This document shows, one piece after another, positions 22,879 to 33,477 of a stretch of DNA of 64,000 nucleotides. Numbering within the stretch: the first letter of the stretch is position 1; each line of letters starts with the position of its first letter. Below the pieces are notes generated by a model. The model was not told the origin of the DNA. It saw only the letters and a program-made list of their open reading frames with translations, and did no database searches. Position numbers and translations under genes: made by a program. Source of the stretch: Sphingomonas sp. SORGH_AS_0879 (GTDB lineage: Bacteria > Pseudomonadota > Alphaproteobacteria > Sphingomonadales > Sphingomonadaceae). The stretch covers positions 1,312,001 through 1,376,000 of the forward strand of contig NZ_JAUTBJ010000002.1 in NCBI RefSeq assembly GCF_030819175.1, in the 5' to 3' direction.

Positions 22879-24477
22879 ATGGGGGCGGCGATTTCCAGCC
22901 GGGTGTCGCGCGACGATCCGGGCTTTCGCGCCAATGCCGAGCACAACCGCGCGCTCGCCGAGCGCCTGCGTGCCGACGTGGCGAGAGCGGGTCTTGGCGG
23001 CAGCGAATCCTCCCGCGAACGTCACGTCGCACGCGGAAAACTCCTCCCCCGCGACCGGGTGGAGCAGTTGCTCGACGCCGGTTCCCCCTTCCTCGAAATC
23101 GGCCAGCTTGCCGCCAACGGCCTGTATGACGATGCCGTCCCCGGTGCGGGGATGATCGCGGGTATCGGTCGCGTCCATGGACGCCAGGTGATGATCGTCG
23201 CCAACGACGCGACGGTGAAGGGCGGCACTTACTACCCGCTGACCGTCAAGAAGCATCTCCGGGCGCAGGAGATCGCCCTCGAGAACCGGCTGCCCTGCAT
23301 CTATCTGGTCGATAGCGGCGGCGCGAACCTGCCACACCAGGCGGAGGTCTTTCCCGACCGCGATCATTTCGGCCGCATCTTCTTCAATCAGGCGCAGATG
23401 TCGGCGGCGGGCATTCCGCAGATCGCCTGCGTCATGGGAAGCTGCACGGCGGGCGGCGCTTATGTCCCGGCCATGTCGGACGAGACGGTGATCGTGCGCG
23501 GGCAGGGGACGATCTTCCTCGCCGGCCCGCCGTTGGTGAAGGCCGCGACGGGCGAGGTTATCTCCGCCGAGGAACTGGGCGGTGCGGACACCCATGGCCG
23601 CAAGTCGGGCGTGGTGGATCATGTCGCGCAAGATGACGACCATGCGCTGTCAATCGTCCGAGACATCGTCGAGACGCTGCCGCCTCAGGCGATGGCCGAC
23701 GTCAACCTCGCGGAGCCGGACGAACCGCTCTATTCGGCGGAGGAACTATACGGCCTGATCCCGCAGGATGTCCGCGCGCCCTATGACGTGCATGAGGTGA
23801 TCGCGCGGCTGGTCGACGGATCGCGCTTCCACGAATTCAAGGCGTTGTACGGTGCGTCGCTGGTCTGCGGCTTCGCGCATATCCATGGCAAGCCCGTCGC
23901 GATCCTCGCCAATAACGGTGTGCTGTTCTCGGAGAGCGCGCAGAAGGGCGCGCACTTCATCGAACTGGCGTGCCAGCGGCGTATCCCCCTACTGTTCCTC
24001 CAGAACATCTCCGGCTTCATGGTCGGCGGGCGGTACGAGGCGGAGGGGATCGCCAAGCATGGCGCCAAGCTGGTGACGGCGGTGGCGACGGCGCAGGTGC
24101 CCAAGATCACGGTGCTGATCGGCGGCAGCTTCGGTGCGGGCAATTACGGCATGTGCGGGCGCGCCTATTCCCCGCGCTTCCTGTTCACCTGGCCCAATTC
24201 GCGGATCAGCGTGATGGGCGGCGAGCAGGCCGCGAGCGTGCTCGCGACCGTCCACCGCGATGCGGAGAACTGGACGCCGGAGGAGGCGGAGGCGTTCAAG
24301 GCCCCGATCCGCCAGCGTTACGAGGACGAGGGCAATCCCTGGTACGCCACCGCGCGACTGTGGGACGATGGCATCGTCGATCCGGCGCAGACGCGGGATG
24401 TCCTCGGGCTGGCGCTGGATGCGTGTTTGAATGCTCCGATCGCGGAGGCGCCCCGGTTCGGGGTGTTCCGGATGTGA
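22879..24477 (+). CDS. mccB: Methylcrotonyl-CoA carboxylase, carboxyltransferase (beta) subunit
   Basis: Carboxylates 3-methylcrotonyl-CoA using biotin carboxylated by the alpha subunit. 532 residues with N- and C-terminal carboxyltransferase halves. Visible: [40 protein letters not shown], the oxyanion-hole segment [18 protein letters not shown], and in the second half [20 protein letters not shown] and [20 protein letters not shown], all typical of MCC beta. ATG at 22879 is preferred to the TTG at 22876. The ribosome binding sequence GGGGAGGAG is the tail of a palindromic repeat. The alpha subunit gene follows after an interruption by a DUF559 gene on the other strand. Confidence 0.96.
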   Translation: MGAAISSRVSRDDPGFRANAEHNRALAERLRADVARAGLGGSESSRERHVARGKLLPRDRVEQLLDAGSPFLEIGQLAANGLYDDAVPGAGMIAGIGRVHGRQVMIVANDATVKGGTYYPLTVKKHLRAQEIALENRLPCIYLVDSGGANLPHQAEVFPDRDHFGRIFFNQAQMSAAGIPQIACVMGSCTAGGAYVPAMSDETVIVRGQGTIFLAGPPLVKAATGEVISAEELGGADTHGRKSGVVDHVAQDDDHALSIVRDIVETLPPQAMADVNLAEPDEPLYSAEELYGLIPQDVRAPYDVHEVIARLVDGSRFHEFKALYGASLVCGFAHIHGKPVAILANNGVLFSESAQKGAHFIELACQRRIPLLFLQNISGFMVGGRYEAEGIAKHGAKLVTAVATAQVPKITVLIGGSFGAGNYGMCGRAYSPRFLFTWPNSRISVMGGEQAASVLATVHRDAENWTPEEAEAFKAPIRQRYEDEGNPWYATARLWDDGIVDPAQTRDVLGLALDACLNAPIAEAPRFGVFRM

Positions 24478-24486
24478 TCGGGGAAT

Positions 24487-24540
24487 GCCCCTCCACCACC
24501 GCTTCGCGGCGGTCCCCCTCCCCATCGAAGATGGGGAGGA
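24487..24540. repeat. Two-hairpin palindromic element, single copy after mccB
   Basis: One copy of the same module as at 22817-22875, ending GGGGAGGA. It begins ten bases after the mccB stop and is followed 19 bases later by the oppositely oriented copy that carries the end of the DUF559 gene. Confidence 0.85.
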
Positions 24541-24554
24541 ATGAAGAAGGCCGC

Positions 24555-24971
24555 TTATTCCTCCCCAAGCTGTGCTTGGGGAGGGGGACCGTCCGCAGGA
24601 CGGTGGAGGGGCAAGCGGTCGCGAGCCTGCGCGACGATGTAACGCACGACGCTATCCAGATCGCGAAGCACATCCCGAGCGGGTATGTGCAAAACCGCCA
24701 CTCCATGCTCGCCCAAAAATGCGTCGCGCCGAGTATCCCGCTCCGGCCGATTACCACGCCCGTGGACCTCGCCATCCACTTCGACCGCCAGCCTCGCCGC
24801 CGGGCAGTAGAAGTCCAGCACATAGGCCCACGCCGGATGCTGTCGACGAAACCGCAAGCCGTCGGGACGCTCGCGAAGGACGCGCCACAGAACCACCTCG
24901 GGCAGCGTCAATTCGCGTCGCAATCCTCGCGCTTTCCGAACCGTCCGGCCCGGCTTTGTCGGTATTCCCAT
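24555..24971 (-). CDS. DUF559 endonuclease-like protein enclosed by inverted repeats
   Basis: 138-residue protein of the DUF559 family, whose fold is related to the Vsr/PD-(D/E)XK nucleases. Core visible: LRRELTLPEVVLWRVLRERP, then FRRQHPAWAYVLDFYCPAAR, LAVEVDGEVHG and RDTRRDAFLGEHGVAVLHI. The Asp of VLDFYC and the Glu-Val-Asp of LAVEVDGE sit where catalytic metal ligands are expected. It is antisense to, and lies between, mccB and mccA. ATG at 24971 has GGAGGGG upstream, provided by the repeat at 24973-25029; its last residues (PADGPPPQAQLGEE) are encoded by the repeat at 24559-24612. No methylase gene is near. Activity and role are unproven. Confidence 0.85.
   Translation of the reverse strand: MGIPTKPGRTVRKARGLRRELTLPEVVLWRVLRERPDGLRFRRQHPAWAYVLDFYCPAARLAVEVDGEVHGRGNRPERDTRRDAFLGEHGVAVLHIPARDVLRDLDSVVRYIVAQARDRLPLHRPADGPPPQAQLGEE
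24559..24612. repeat. Left repeat flanking DUF559, overlapping its 3' end
   Basis: Two hairpins: CCTCCCCAAGC..GCTTGGGGAGG and CCGTCC..GGACGG, separated by GGGGA, then TGGAGGGGC. It is the inverted counterpart of 24973-25029; the first hairpin differs at one loop base, while the second hairpin differs in sequence but keeps its pairing. It encodes the last residues of the DUF559 protein. Confidence 0.88.
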
Positions 24972-24972
24972 C

Positions 24973-25029
24973 GCCCCTCCACCATGGCTATCGCCATGGT
25001 CCCCCTCCCCAAGCATAGCTTGGGGAGGA
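24973..25029. repeat. Right repeat flanking DUF559, upstream of its start and of mccA
   Basis: Inverted copy of 24559-24612, with the second hairpin changed to CCATGGC..GCCATGG. On the minus strand it provides GGAGGGG for the DUF559 start; on the plus strand it ends GGGGAGGA fifteen bases before the mccA ATG. Confidence 0.88.
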
Positions 25030-25043
25030 ATGAGGATTAAGCC

Positions 25044-26893
<1,850 letters not shown>

Positions 26894-26897
<4 letters not shown>

Positions 26898-27343
26898 GCG
26901 GGCGCGTCTTCGAGGACTGGACGATCGGCGACCGGATCGACCATCCGATCCGTCGCACCGTGACCGAGACGGACAATCTGCTCTTCTCGACCATGACCCA
27001 TAATCCGCAACCGCTGCACATCGATGCCGAGGCGGCGAAGGCCAGCGAGTTCGGACGGATCCTCGTCAACGGCACCTTCACCTTCTCGTTGATGGTCGGG
27101 CTGTCGGTGGGGGAGACGACGCTGGGGACGCTGGTCGCGAATCTGGGCTATGACGAACTGGTCATGCCCGCGCCGGTGTTCCTGGGCGACACGCTGCGCG
27201 CGACGAGCGAGGTGACGGCTTTGCGCGAGAGCCAGTCGCGGCCGGGGGCGGGGCTGGTGACGTTCCGGCATGAGGCGCTGAACCAGCGCGACGAGGTGGT
27301 GTGCCGATGTCTGCGAACGGCGTTGGTGAAGCGGCGGGCCTGA
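26894..27343 (+). CDS. MaoC family dehydratase
   Basis: Single hot-dog protein of 149 residues, probably an enoyl-CoA hydratase-like enzyme. The MaoC signature is present: [20 protein letters not shown], with the catalytic Asp and His region shifted as in mesaconyl/MaoC-type hydratases, followed by [20 protein letters not shown]. Because it overlaps mccA by ATGA it probably acts in leucine breakdown, where a hydratase for 3-methylglutaconyl-CoA is required; that assignment is an inference from position. The usual crotonase-type hydratase and HMG-CoA lyase genes are not in the window. Confidence 0.85.
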
Positions 27344-27351
27344 CGGGGCGT

Positions 27352-27424
27352 GGCCTTCGACTTCGCTCGGGCTGAACGGAGCGGGGTACTGAACCCCGTT
27401 CGCACTGAGCGAAGTCGAAGTGCA
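27352..27424. repeat. Inverted repeat pair between convergent maoC and TonB receptor genes
   Basis: Arms 27352-27379 and 27397-27424 share the core CTTCGACTTCGCTC..GAACGG in opposite orientations around a short GC-rich loop. Same family as 19006-19203. It probably serves as a bidirectional transcription stop. Confidence 0.8.
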
Positions 27425-27435
27425 CGCCCCTTTGC

Positions 27436-29499
27436 TCACAACCGCGTCCGCACCCCGATCCACAACGTCCGGGGCGTCGCCCGCTCGATCAGCCCCGCGC
27501 CGCTATAGGTCGCCTCGACCCGCGCATCGGCCAGGTTCTCCGCCCGCGCCTCGATCAGCCAGCCGCGAACGACCGGCACCGCCGCATAGGCGTCCAGCGT
27601 CGTCGCGGGGGCGAGGGTACGGCTATTCTGGTCATCCTCGAACTGGCGACCGATATGCCGCATGGTCCCGCTCAGCGCCGCTCCGCGATGCTCGACCGCC
27701 AGCGTCGCCGATAGCTGGTCGCGCGGTGTCTGCGCGGGTCTCAGGCCATCGAGCGGTGCGGCAATGCCGGACGCCTCGACCCGCGCGCTGACATGCGACC
27801 AGGAGGCGCGCGCGCTGACCGGTCCGCTGCTGGCAATCGCCTCCAGCTCGAACCCCTGCGAGCGGATCGCGTCGAGATTCTGCCGCATCCGATATACGCC
27901 GTTCGCCGCGACGAAGCCGACGCCGGGAAATGTTCCCGGTCCGCGCCCCATCGTCACATTGGCGATCGCATCGGTCAGCCGGTTGAGGAAATACGTCCCC
28001 GACAGGCGCAAGCCCCTTGCCGGGGTCAGGTCGAAGCCGCCTTCCACCCCCTCGACATGTTCGGGGTTCAGCGCGGCATTGGCGGCGGTCGCATCGGCTC
28101 CCGCGCGGAACGGCCGGTACAGTTCGTTGAGCGTCGGCAGCCGCCACCCACGATAGGCGGCGGTGCGCAGGGTCAATGGCTCGACAGGTCGCACCGCGAC
28201 GCCGAGCCGCCCGGTGAACTCCTGTCCCGAGCGATCCGCAAAATCGGTGTCGGTCAGCACCGCCCCGGTCGCCAGTATATTTTCGTCCAGCTTTCCGCCC
28301 CGAATGCGCCAGTCGTCCACCCGCGCGGCGGCGGTGACGGTCAGGACACCTGCCTCGACGCTGCCATCGGCGAACAGCCCCATGGTCCGCGTCGCGCCGC
28401 CCGCCTCGCGCCGCCTCGTGGGGAGCCCGGCGACATAGGTGTAGAGTTCCTGTGTCCGACCGCTGGTGTCGCGGATATCGCCACCCAGCCGCAGCGTGAC
28501 GGCATCGCCCAGCGGCGGCGACACCTCCACTCGCGCGCCGAGCCCGGTCGCGGGGACATTATACTGGTCGAGCGTCAGTGTCGCCGCCGTCCGCGCGGCG
28601 TTCACGCTGGCGTAGCGTGAGGCGAATTGGCGTGTCTGGACATAGCCCAGCGCCGACCAGCCCCATGCCCCGCGCCCGACCAGCCTGATGCTGGCATCCG
28701 CGCCGTCCGAGCGATTGTCGGTGAAGTCGGTCCCCCGATCGCGCGCGTCGTGAAAGGCGGCGAGGGTCATCTGCAACTCAGTCGAAGGCGCGATGCCGAT
28801 GACGCCGCGCGCCGCGCCGGAATATTGTTCGTAAGGGGCGGGGCGGTCGGCGGGCCCGCCTTGTCCCTCGACGATGGGGGTGAAGCCGTCGCCGCGCGCA
28901 TAGGCGCCAGACAGGGTCAGGAACCCGCCCTCGCGCGCCAGCGAGGCCGAACCTTGCGCATCGACCGAATCACGGCTGCCATAGGATAGCGCCACGTCGA
29001 GCGGGGAGAGCTGGTCGGGCGTCGCACTGTCCATCTCGATCGTGCCCGCCAGCGCGCCGGGGCCCCAAAAGCCCGATCCGCCGCCGCGCGTCACCCGGAT
29101 GCGCCCCAGCCGCCCGGTGGCATAGGCCGGGAAGACCACCCAGCCGCCAAAGGGATCGGCCTGCGGCACGCCGTCGAGCACCAGCAGCGCCCGGCTCGAC
29201 GCATTGCCGCCAAGGCCACGCAGGGTGATCCCCTGCGAGGTCGGATGCGCCGAGCGGCTGTCCGAACGGCGAAACTGCTGAAGGCCCGCGACATCGGAGA
29301 GGACGTTCTCCAGCCGCTGCGAGGCGTTCTGCGTGATCCGGTCGCGGTCGATCGTCACCACGTCCAGCGCGCGGTCGCCGGGCTGGTCCGCCAGGCCTCG
29401 GCCCGTGACGATGATGGTGGCGGATTCGGTGGTTTGGGCAGAGACGGGGGCGGGGGTCAGCATGAGGGCGAGGAAGGGCAGGCGGTGGAAGGCTGGCAT
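27436..29499 (-). CDS. TonB-dependent outer-membrane receptor
   Basis: 687-residue beta-barrel receptor for an unidentified ligand. Signal peptide (about residues 1-21, FLALMLTPAPVSAQ), a TonB-box-like ATIIVTGRG, plug domain (SQRLENVLSDVAGLQQFRRS, TSQGITLRGLGGNASSRALL, VLDGVPQADPFGGWV) and a barrel ending in the aromatic-poor LWIGVRTRL. At 687 residues it resembles siderophore- or cobalamin-type receptors rather than the 900-residue polysaccharide type. No iron box or cobalamin riboswitch is evident upstream. It is divergent from the ccm operon; a link to heme or metal supply would be speculative. Confidence 0.92.
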   Translation of the reverse strand: MPAFHRLPFLALMLTPAPVSAQTTESATIIVTGRGLADQPGDRALDVVTIDRDRITQNASQRLENVLSDVAGLQQFRRSDSRSAHPTSQGITLRGLGGNASSRALLVLDGVPQADPFGGWVVFPAYATGRLGRIRVTRGGGSGFWGPGALAGTIEMDSATPDQLSPLDVALSYGSRDSVDAQGSASLAREGGFLTLSGAYARGDGFTPIVEGQGGPADRPAPYEQYSGAARGVIGIAPSTELQMTLAAFHDARDRGTDFTDNRSDGADASIRLVGRGAWGWSALGYVQTRQFASRYASVNAARTAATLTLDQYNVPATGLGARVEVSPPLGDAVTLRLGGDIRDTSGRTQELYTYVAGLPTRRREAGGATRTMGLFADGSVEAGVLTVTAAARVDDWRIRGGKLDENILATGAVLTDTDFADRSGQEFTGRLGVAVRPVEPLTLRTAAYRGWRLPTLNELYRPFRAGADATAANAALNPEHVEGVEGGFDLTPARGLRLSGTYFLNRLTDAIANVTMGRGPGTFPGVGFVAANGVYRMRQNLDAIRSQGFELEAIASSGPVSARASWSHVSARVEASGIAAPLDGLRPAQTPRDQLSATLAVEHRGAALSGTMRHIGRQFEDDQNSRTLAPATTLDAYAAVPVVRGWLIEARAENLADARVEATYSGAGLIERATPRTLWIGVRTRL

Positions 29500-29601
29500 G
29501 ATGATGTAATGGTCCCTTTGCGCCTTGCGCCTCCTGCTAGGAGTGTCGCGAGGATAAGACGAATCAGGATGTTATCGGGTTCAACGCTTAATGAGTTTCA
29601 C

Positions 29602-29704
29602 GCCCCTCCCGTAAACGGGAGGGGATGGGGGAGGGTAGGCCACAAGCGACGGTTTCCGTGAGACCCCATGCCCTCCCCAAACCCCTCCCGCTTGCGGGAA
29701 GGGC
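29602..29704. repeat. Inverted pair of GC-rich hairpins upstream of ccmC
   Basis: Left half 29602-29640 and right half 29665-29704 each contain a CCCCTCCCG..CGGGAGGG-type hairpin followed or preceded by GGGGGAGGG or its complement. The same module occurs at 48809-48910 and 48967. It lies between the divergent TonB receptor and ccmC genes. Confidence 0.75.
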
Positions 29705-29764
29705 TTAATAAGGACGGAGAAGGCGGATGACGCGCTCGAAAAACGGCCTTACAGTCCTGTCATC

Positions 29765-30490
29765 GTGGCCACCCTGCACACCCTTGCGAACCCCGCGCGT
29801 TTCCTGAAGATCGCTCGTCCGTTGACCGGGATTTTCCTGGGGACGGGCGTCGTGCTGATCGCCGTCGCGGTCTGGGCGGGTCTGACGCAGACGCCCCCCG
29901 ATTATCTTCAGGGGGAGACGGTACGCATTCTCTACATCCATGTCCCCGCCGCCTGGCTGGGCATGGGCGGGTGGAGCGGGATCGCCGTCGCCAGCCTGTC
30001 GCTGATCGTCTGGCGGCATCCGCTGGCGCAGGTCGCGGGCCGCGCCATCGCCTGGCCGGGGGCGGTGTTCGCCGCGCTGTGCCTCGCCACCGGGTCGATC
30101 TGGGGGAGGCCGACCTGGGGGACGTGGTGGCAATGGGACGGGCGGCTGACCTCGATGCTGCTCCTTCTGTTCGTCTATCTGGGCTATATCGCGCTCGCCC
30201 GCGCCGATGCGGATCGGGGAGGGGACGGGCGGATTCCGGCTCTGTACGGGTTGGCGGGCACCGCGTTGTTGCCGGTGATCCGTTACTCGGTCGTGTGGTG
30301 GAACACGCTGCACCAGGGCCAGTCGATCGGGCTGACCGGCTCCAGTATCGACAAGTCGCTGCTCTGGCCGCTGCCCATCGCGCTGGCCGGTTTCACCTTC
30401 CTGTTCGCCGCCATCGTGCTGATGCGGATGCGCACCCTGCTCGCCAAGGCCAAGGCCGAGGCGCGGATGCGGCGGATGGCGCGGGCATGA
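29765..30490 (+). CDS. ccmC: Heme exporter/maturation permease CcmC
   Basis: Inner-membrane protein of 241 residues that presents heme to CcmE during cytochrome c maturation. Six hydrophobic segments and the periplasmic tryptophan-rich motif (GRPTWGTWWQWDGRLTS) that holds heme, with flanking histidines (LYIHVPAAWLG and WWNTLHQGQS). Starts with GTG at 29765; no in-frame ATG fits better. It opens a tight operon ccmC-D-E-F-G-H-I. The ccmA and ccmB ATPase genes are not in the window. Confidence 0.95.
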   Translation: MATLHTLANPARFLKIARPLTGIFLGTGVVLIAVAVWAGLTQTPPDYLQGETVRILYIHVPAAWLGMGGWSGIAVASLSLIVWRHPLAQVAGRAIAWPGAVFAALCLATGSIWGRPTWGTWWQWDGRLTSMLLLLFVYLGYIALARADADRGGDGRIPALYGLAGTALLPVIRYSVVWWNTLHQGQSIGLTGSSIDKSLLWPLPIALAGFTFLFAAIVLMRMRTLLAKAKAEARMRRMARA

Positions 30491-30591
30491 ACCAGATGGC
30501 GTTCGTGGCGGCGGCCTATGCGGTCATGCTGGGCGGCGCAGGCGCGCTCACCCTGATCAGCTATCTGGCGATGAAGCGCGCCGAGAAATGA
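30487..30591 (+). CDS. ccmD: Heme exporter small subunit CcmD
   Basis: Tiny 34-residue membrane protein that links CcmE to the CcmABC complex. It has one hydrophobic helix (FVAAAYAVMLGGAGALTLIS) followed by a basic tail (MKRAEK). It overlaps ccmC upstream and ccmE downstream by ATGA, exactly where ccmD is found in other ccm operons. Identification rests on position, size and topology, because the family is poorly conserved. Confidence 0.85.
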   Translation: MNQMAFVAAAYAVMLGGAGALTLISYLAMKRAEK

Positions 30592-31022
30592 CGCCCAAAT
30601 CCCAACGTCTCACGCTGGCGCTGCTGGCGCTGGCCGCGATCGTCGCGGCGGTGCTGCTCGCCATGTCGGCGATGAAGGACCAGGCGGCGTTCTTCTACAC
30701 GCCTTCGGACGCGAAGGCGCAAGGCTTGCCGCTGGGCAGGGCGGTACGGCTGGGCGGGATGGTCGAGGCGGGATCGGTCCACCGCGCGCCCGATGGCGTG
30801 ACGGTCCGCTTCGTCGTGACCGATGGCAAGGCGACGACGCCCGTGACCTTCGCCGGGATCACGCCGGACCTGTTCCGCGAGAAATCGGGTGTGGTGGCCG
30901 AGGGGCAGTTCCAGCCGGATGGCCGCTTCGTCGCGACCAATCTGCTCGCCAAGCATGACGAGAAATACATGCCCCCCGAGATGGCGGGCAATATGCACGA
31001 GAGCCGGAGCCTGGAGCCATGA
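30588..31022 (+). CDS. ccmE: Cytochrome c maturation protein CcmE
   Basis: Periplasmic heme chaperone of 144 residues anchored by an N-terminal helix (TLALLALAAIVAAVLLAMSA). The OB-fold domain includes PLGRAVRLGGMVEAGSV. The heme-binding motif LLAKHDEKYMPPEM is intact, with the His that forms the covalent heme bond (about 127) followed by the usual tyrosine. It overlaps ccmD and ccmF. Confidence 0.96.
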   Translation: MTPKSQRLTLALLALAAIVAAVLLAMSAMKDQAAFFYTPSDAKAQGLPLGRAVRLGGMVEAGSVHRAPDGVTVRFVVTDGKATTPVTFAGITPDLFREKSGVVAEGQFQPDGRFVATNLLAKHDEKYMPPEMAGNMHESRSLEP

Positions 31023-32953
31023 TCGCCGAGGCGGGCCTTGCCGCGCTCTGGTTCGCCGCGATGCTGGCGGGGTTGCAACTGTTGCTGGGCGTGCTTGGCC
31101 TGCGGCGTAAGGATGTCGCCGGTGAGCAGGCGATGGCGGCGATCGGCCCGGTCGCGATCGTGCAGGGCGCGCTGGTCGCCATCGCCATGGCGGCGCTGAT
31201 CGCGCTGTTCCTGAACACCGATCTGTCGGTCAGGCTGGTCGCGGAAAACAGCCATTCGGCCAAGCCCTGGATCTACAAATTCGCCGGAGCCTGGGGCAAT
31301 CACGAAGGGTCGATGCTGCTCTGGGTCACGATCCTGGGGGCGGGCGGCGCGCTGGTGGCATGGAAGGAACGCGCGCTCGACCGGGCGACGCATGTAGCGA
31401 CGCTGGCGGCGCAGGGCGCGATCGCGCTGGGCTTCTATGCTTTCCTGCTGTTCGCCTCCAACCCGTTCGCGCGGTTGAATCCGGCCGCCGTGGAGGGGCA
31501 GGGGCTCAATCCGCTGTTGCAGGACCCCGGTTTGGCGTTCCACCCGCCCACGCTCTATGCGGGCTATGTCGGGCTGTCGGTCGCCTTCTCCTTCGCGGTC
31601 GGCGCGCTGGTGACGGGGCAGGTCAGCCCGGCCTTTGCCCGTGCGATGCGGCCCTGGGTGCTGGGGGCCTGGGTGCTCCTGACCATCGGGATCACGGCGG
31701 GGTCCTATTGGGCCTATTATGAATTGGGCTGGGGCGGCTGGTGGTTCTGGGACCCGGTCGAGAATGCCTCGCTGATGCCGTGGCTGGCGGCGACGGCGCT
31801 GCTCCATTCGGTCAATGTGCTGGCGGCGCGCGACGGATTGCGGGCGTGGACGGTGATGTTGGCCGTCGTCGCATTCTCCATGTCGATGATCGGGACGTTC
31901 CTCGTGCGCTCGGGGATTTTGACCAGCGTCCATGCCTTCGCCGTCGATCCCCGGCGCGGGGCGTTCATCCTGGCGCTGCTGGGTCTTTATATCGGCGGCG
32001 CGCTGGCCCTGTTCGGTGCGCGGATCGGGCAGGTAAGGGCGGGGCGGAGCTTCGCCTTTGTCAGCCGCGAGGGCGGGCTGGTCGTCAACAACCTGTTGCT
32101 GTCGGTGATCCTGGGCATCGTGCTGATCGGCACGCTCTATCCGCTGGTCGCGGCGGGGTTCGGCGTGCGATTGTCGGTCGGGCCACCCTTCTTCCATGCC
32201 GCCGCGGGGCCGATCGCGCTGGCGCTGGTCGCGGTCATGGCGGTCGGGCCGATGTTGCGCTGGCGGCAGGATCAGGCGGAGGCTGTGCTGATCCGGATGC
32301 TCTGGCCGATGGTGGCGGCGGCGGGGACTTTCGCGCTGGTGCTGACCCTGACCGGGGGCGTGGGGGTGTTGCCGCTCCTGGGCCTGTCCTTCGGTGTCGG
32401 GCTGATCGTTGCCAGTATATTGCCGATCACCCGGCGCAACTGGCGGCGCACGCCCTTGCCGATCTGGGGTATGGTCGTCGCGCATGTCGGGATCGGGGTC
32501 AGCATGATCGGCATGGCCTGCGACAGCGCCTTCACCGCCGAGCGGCTGGTCGCGCTCTATCCGGGGCAAGCCACGATCGTCGGACCGTGGCGGGTGCAGT
32601 TGGACCGCATCTATCCGGCGATCGGACCGAACTGGTCGGCGCTGGAGGCGCGGCTGACCGCGACGCGCGACGGGTCGGCGGAGTCCCTGCGCCCGCAACA
32701 GCGCTTCTTCACCGATCCGCCGACCACCACCAGCGAAAGCGCCATCGCCACCCATTGGGACGGGCAACTCTATACCGTGCTGGGGCAGCAGGATGCGGCG
32801 ACCGGTCGCTGGCAGTTGCGGCTGTGGTGGAAGCCGTTCGTGACGTTGATCTGGCTGGGCGGCGCGCTGGTCGCGCTGGGCGGGGCGCTGGCGCTGTTCG
32901 GGCGCTGGTTCAAGGGCTGGCAACAGCGGCGACGGGCGTTGCTATGGGACTGA
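31019..32953 (+). CDS. ccmF: Cytochrome c heme lyase subunit CcmF
   Basis: Large inner-membrane protein of 644 residues with about 15 hydrophobic segments, which ligates heme to apocytochrome c. The WWD domain is present (WAYYELGWGGWWFWDPVENA), with conserved histidines before (SHSAKPWIYKFAGAWGNHEG) and after it (LLHSVNVLAARDGLRAWTVM). The frame is continuous. It overlaps ccmE upstream and ccmG downstream. Confidence 0.96.
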   Translation: MIAEAGLAALWFAAMLAGLQLLLGVLGLRRKDVAGEQAMAAIGPVAIVQGALVAIAMAALIALFLNTDLSVRLVAENSHSAKPWIYKFAGAWGNHEGSMLLWVTILGAGGALVAWKERALDRATHVATLAAQGAIALGFYAFLLFASNPFARLNPAAVEGQGLNPLLQDPGLAFHPPTLYAGYVGLSVAFSFAVGALVTGQVSPAFARAMRPWVLGAWVLLTIGITAGSYWAYYELGWGGWWFWDPVENASLMPWLAATALLHSVNVLAARDGLRAWTVMLAVVAFSMSMIGTFLVRSGILTSVHAFAVDPRRGAFILALLGLYIGGALALFGARIGQVRAGRSFAFVSREGGLVVNNLLLSVILGIVLIGTLYPLVAAGFGVRLSVGPPFFHAAAGPIALALVAVMAVGPMLRWRQDQAEAVLIRMLWPMVAAAGTFALVLTLTGGVGVLPLLGLSFGVGLIVASILPITRRNWRRTPLPIWGMVVAHVGIGVSMIGMACDSAFTAERLVALYPGQATIVGPWRVQLDRIYPAIGPNWSALEARLTATRDGSAESLRPQQRFFTDPPTTTSESAIATHWDGQLYTVLGQQDAATGRWQLRLWWKPFVTLIWLGGALVALGGALALFGRWFKGWQQRRRALLWD

Positions 32954-33477
32954 GGCGGTGGCTGATCTGGGTGCCGCTGGCGGCCTTTGCCATCCTGTTC
33001 GTCGTGGTGGCGAGCGGGTTGATGCGCCCGTCCGACACCACCGTCCCTTCGACACTGGTCGACAAGCCCTTGCCCGACTTCCGGCTCGACCCGATGGTGC
33101 CGGGCAAGCCGGGGCTGGCGAGCGGCGATTTCGGCAAGGGGCGTCCGCGCCTGCTCAACGTCTTCGCGAGCTGGTGCATCCCCTGCATCGCCGAGGCGCC
33201 GCAACTCATGGCGTTGAAGGCCAGGGGGGTGGAGATCGACGCCATCGCCATCCATGACAAGGGACCCGCCATCGCCGACTTCCTGCGCCGCAACGGGGAT
33301 CCCTATGCCGCGATCGGCGACGACGCGCGCAGCCGGGTGCAACTGTCGCTCGGCTCGTCGGGGGTGCCGGAGACGTTCCTGATCGACGGGCGCGGGCGGA
33401 TCGTGCGGCAATATATCGGCGATATCCGCCCCGATCAGGTCGACCGGATCGTCCGCGATGTGGAGGCGGCGCGATGA
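32944..33477 (+). CDS. ccmG: Thiol:disulfide interchange protein CcmG/DsbE
   Basis: Membrane-anchored periplasmic thioredoxin-like protein of 177 residues that keeps apocytochrome c cysteines reduced. N-terminal helix (LIWVPLAAFAILFVVVASGL), then PLPDFRLDPMVPGKPGLAS, active site ASWCIPCIAEAPQL, the GV-P loop (GSSGVPETFLIDGRGRI). CcmG-specific acidic active-site surroundings are seen (WCIPCIAEAP). ATG at 32944 lies inside the end of ccmF. It follows the normal ccm order. Confidence 0.94.
   Translation: MGLRRWLIWVPLAAFAILFVVVASGLMRPSDTTVPSTLVDKPLPDFRLDPMVPGKPGLASGDFGKGRPRLLNVFASWCIPCIAEAPQLMALKARGVEIDAIAIHDKGPAIADFLRRNGDPYAAIGDDARSRVQLSLGSSGVPETFLIDGRGRIVRQYIGDIRPDQVDRIVRDVEAAR

Noticed and set aside
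29500..29764. Possible cobalamin riboswitch upstream of the TonB receptor
   Set aside because: I could not find a B12-box-like sequence; the gap is mostly a hairpin repeat.
30695..32923. Long minus-strand open frame opposite ccmF
   Set aside because: No family features; ccmF on the plus strand has all motifs and normal overlaps.
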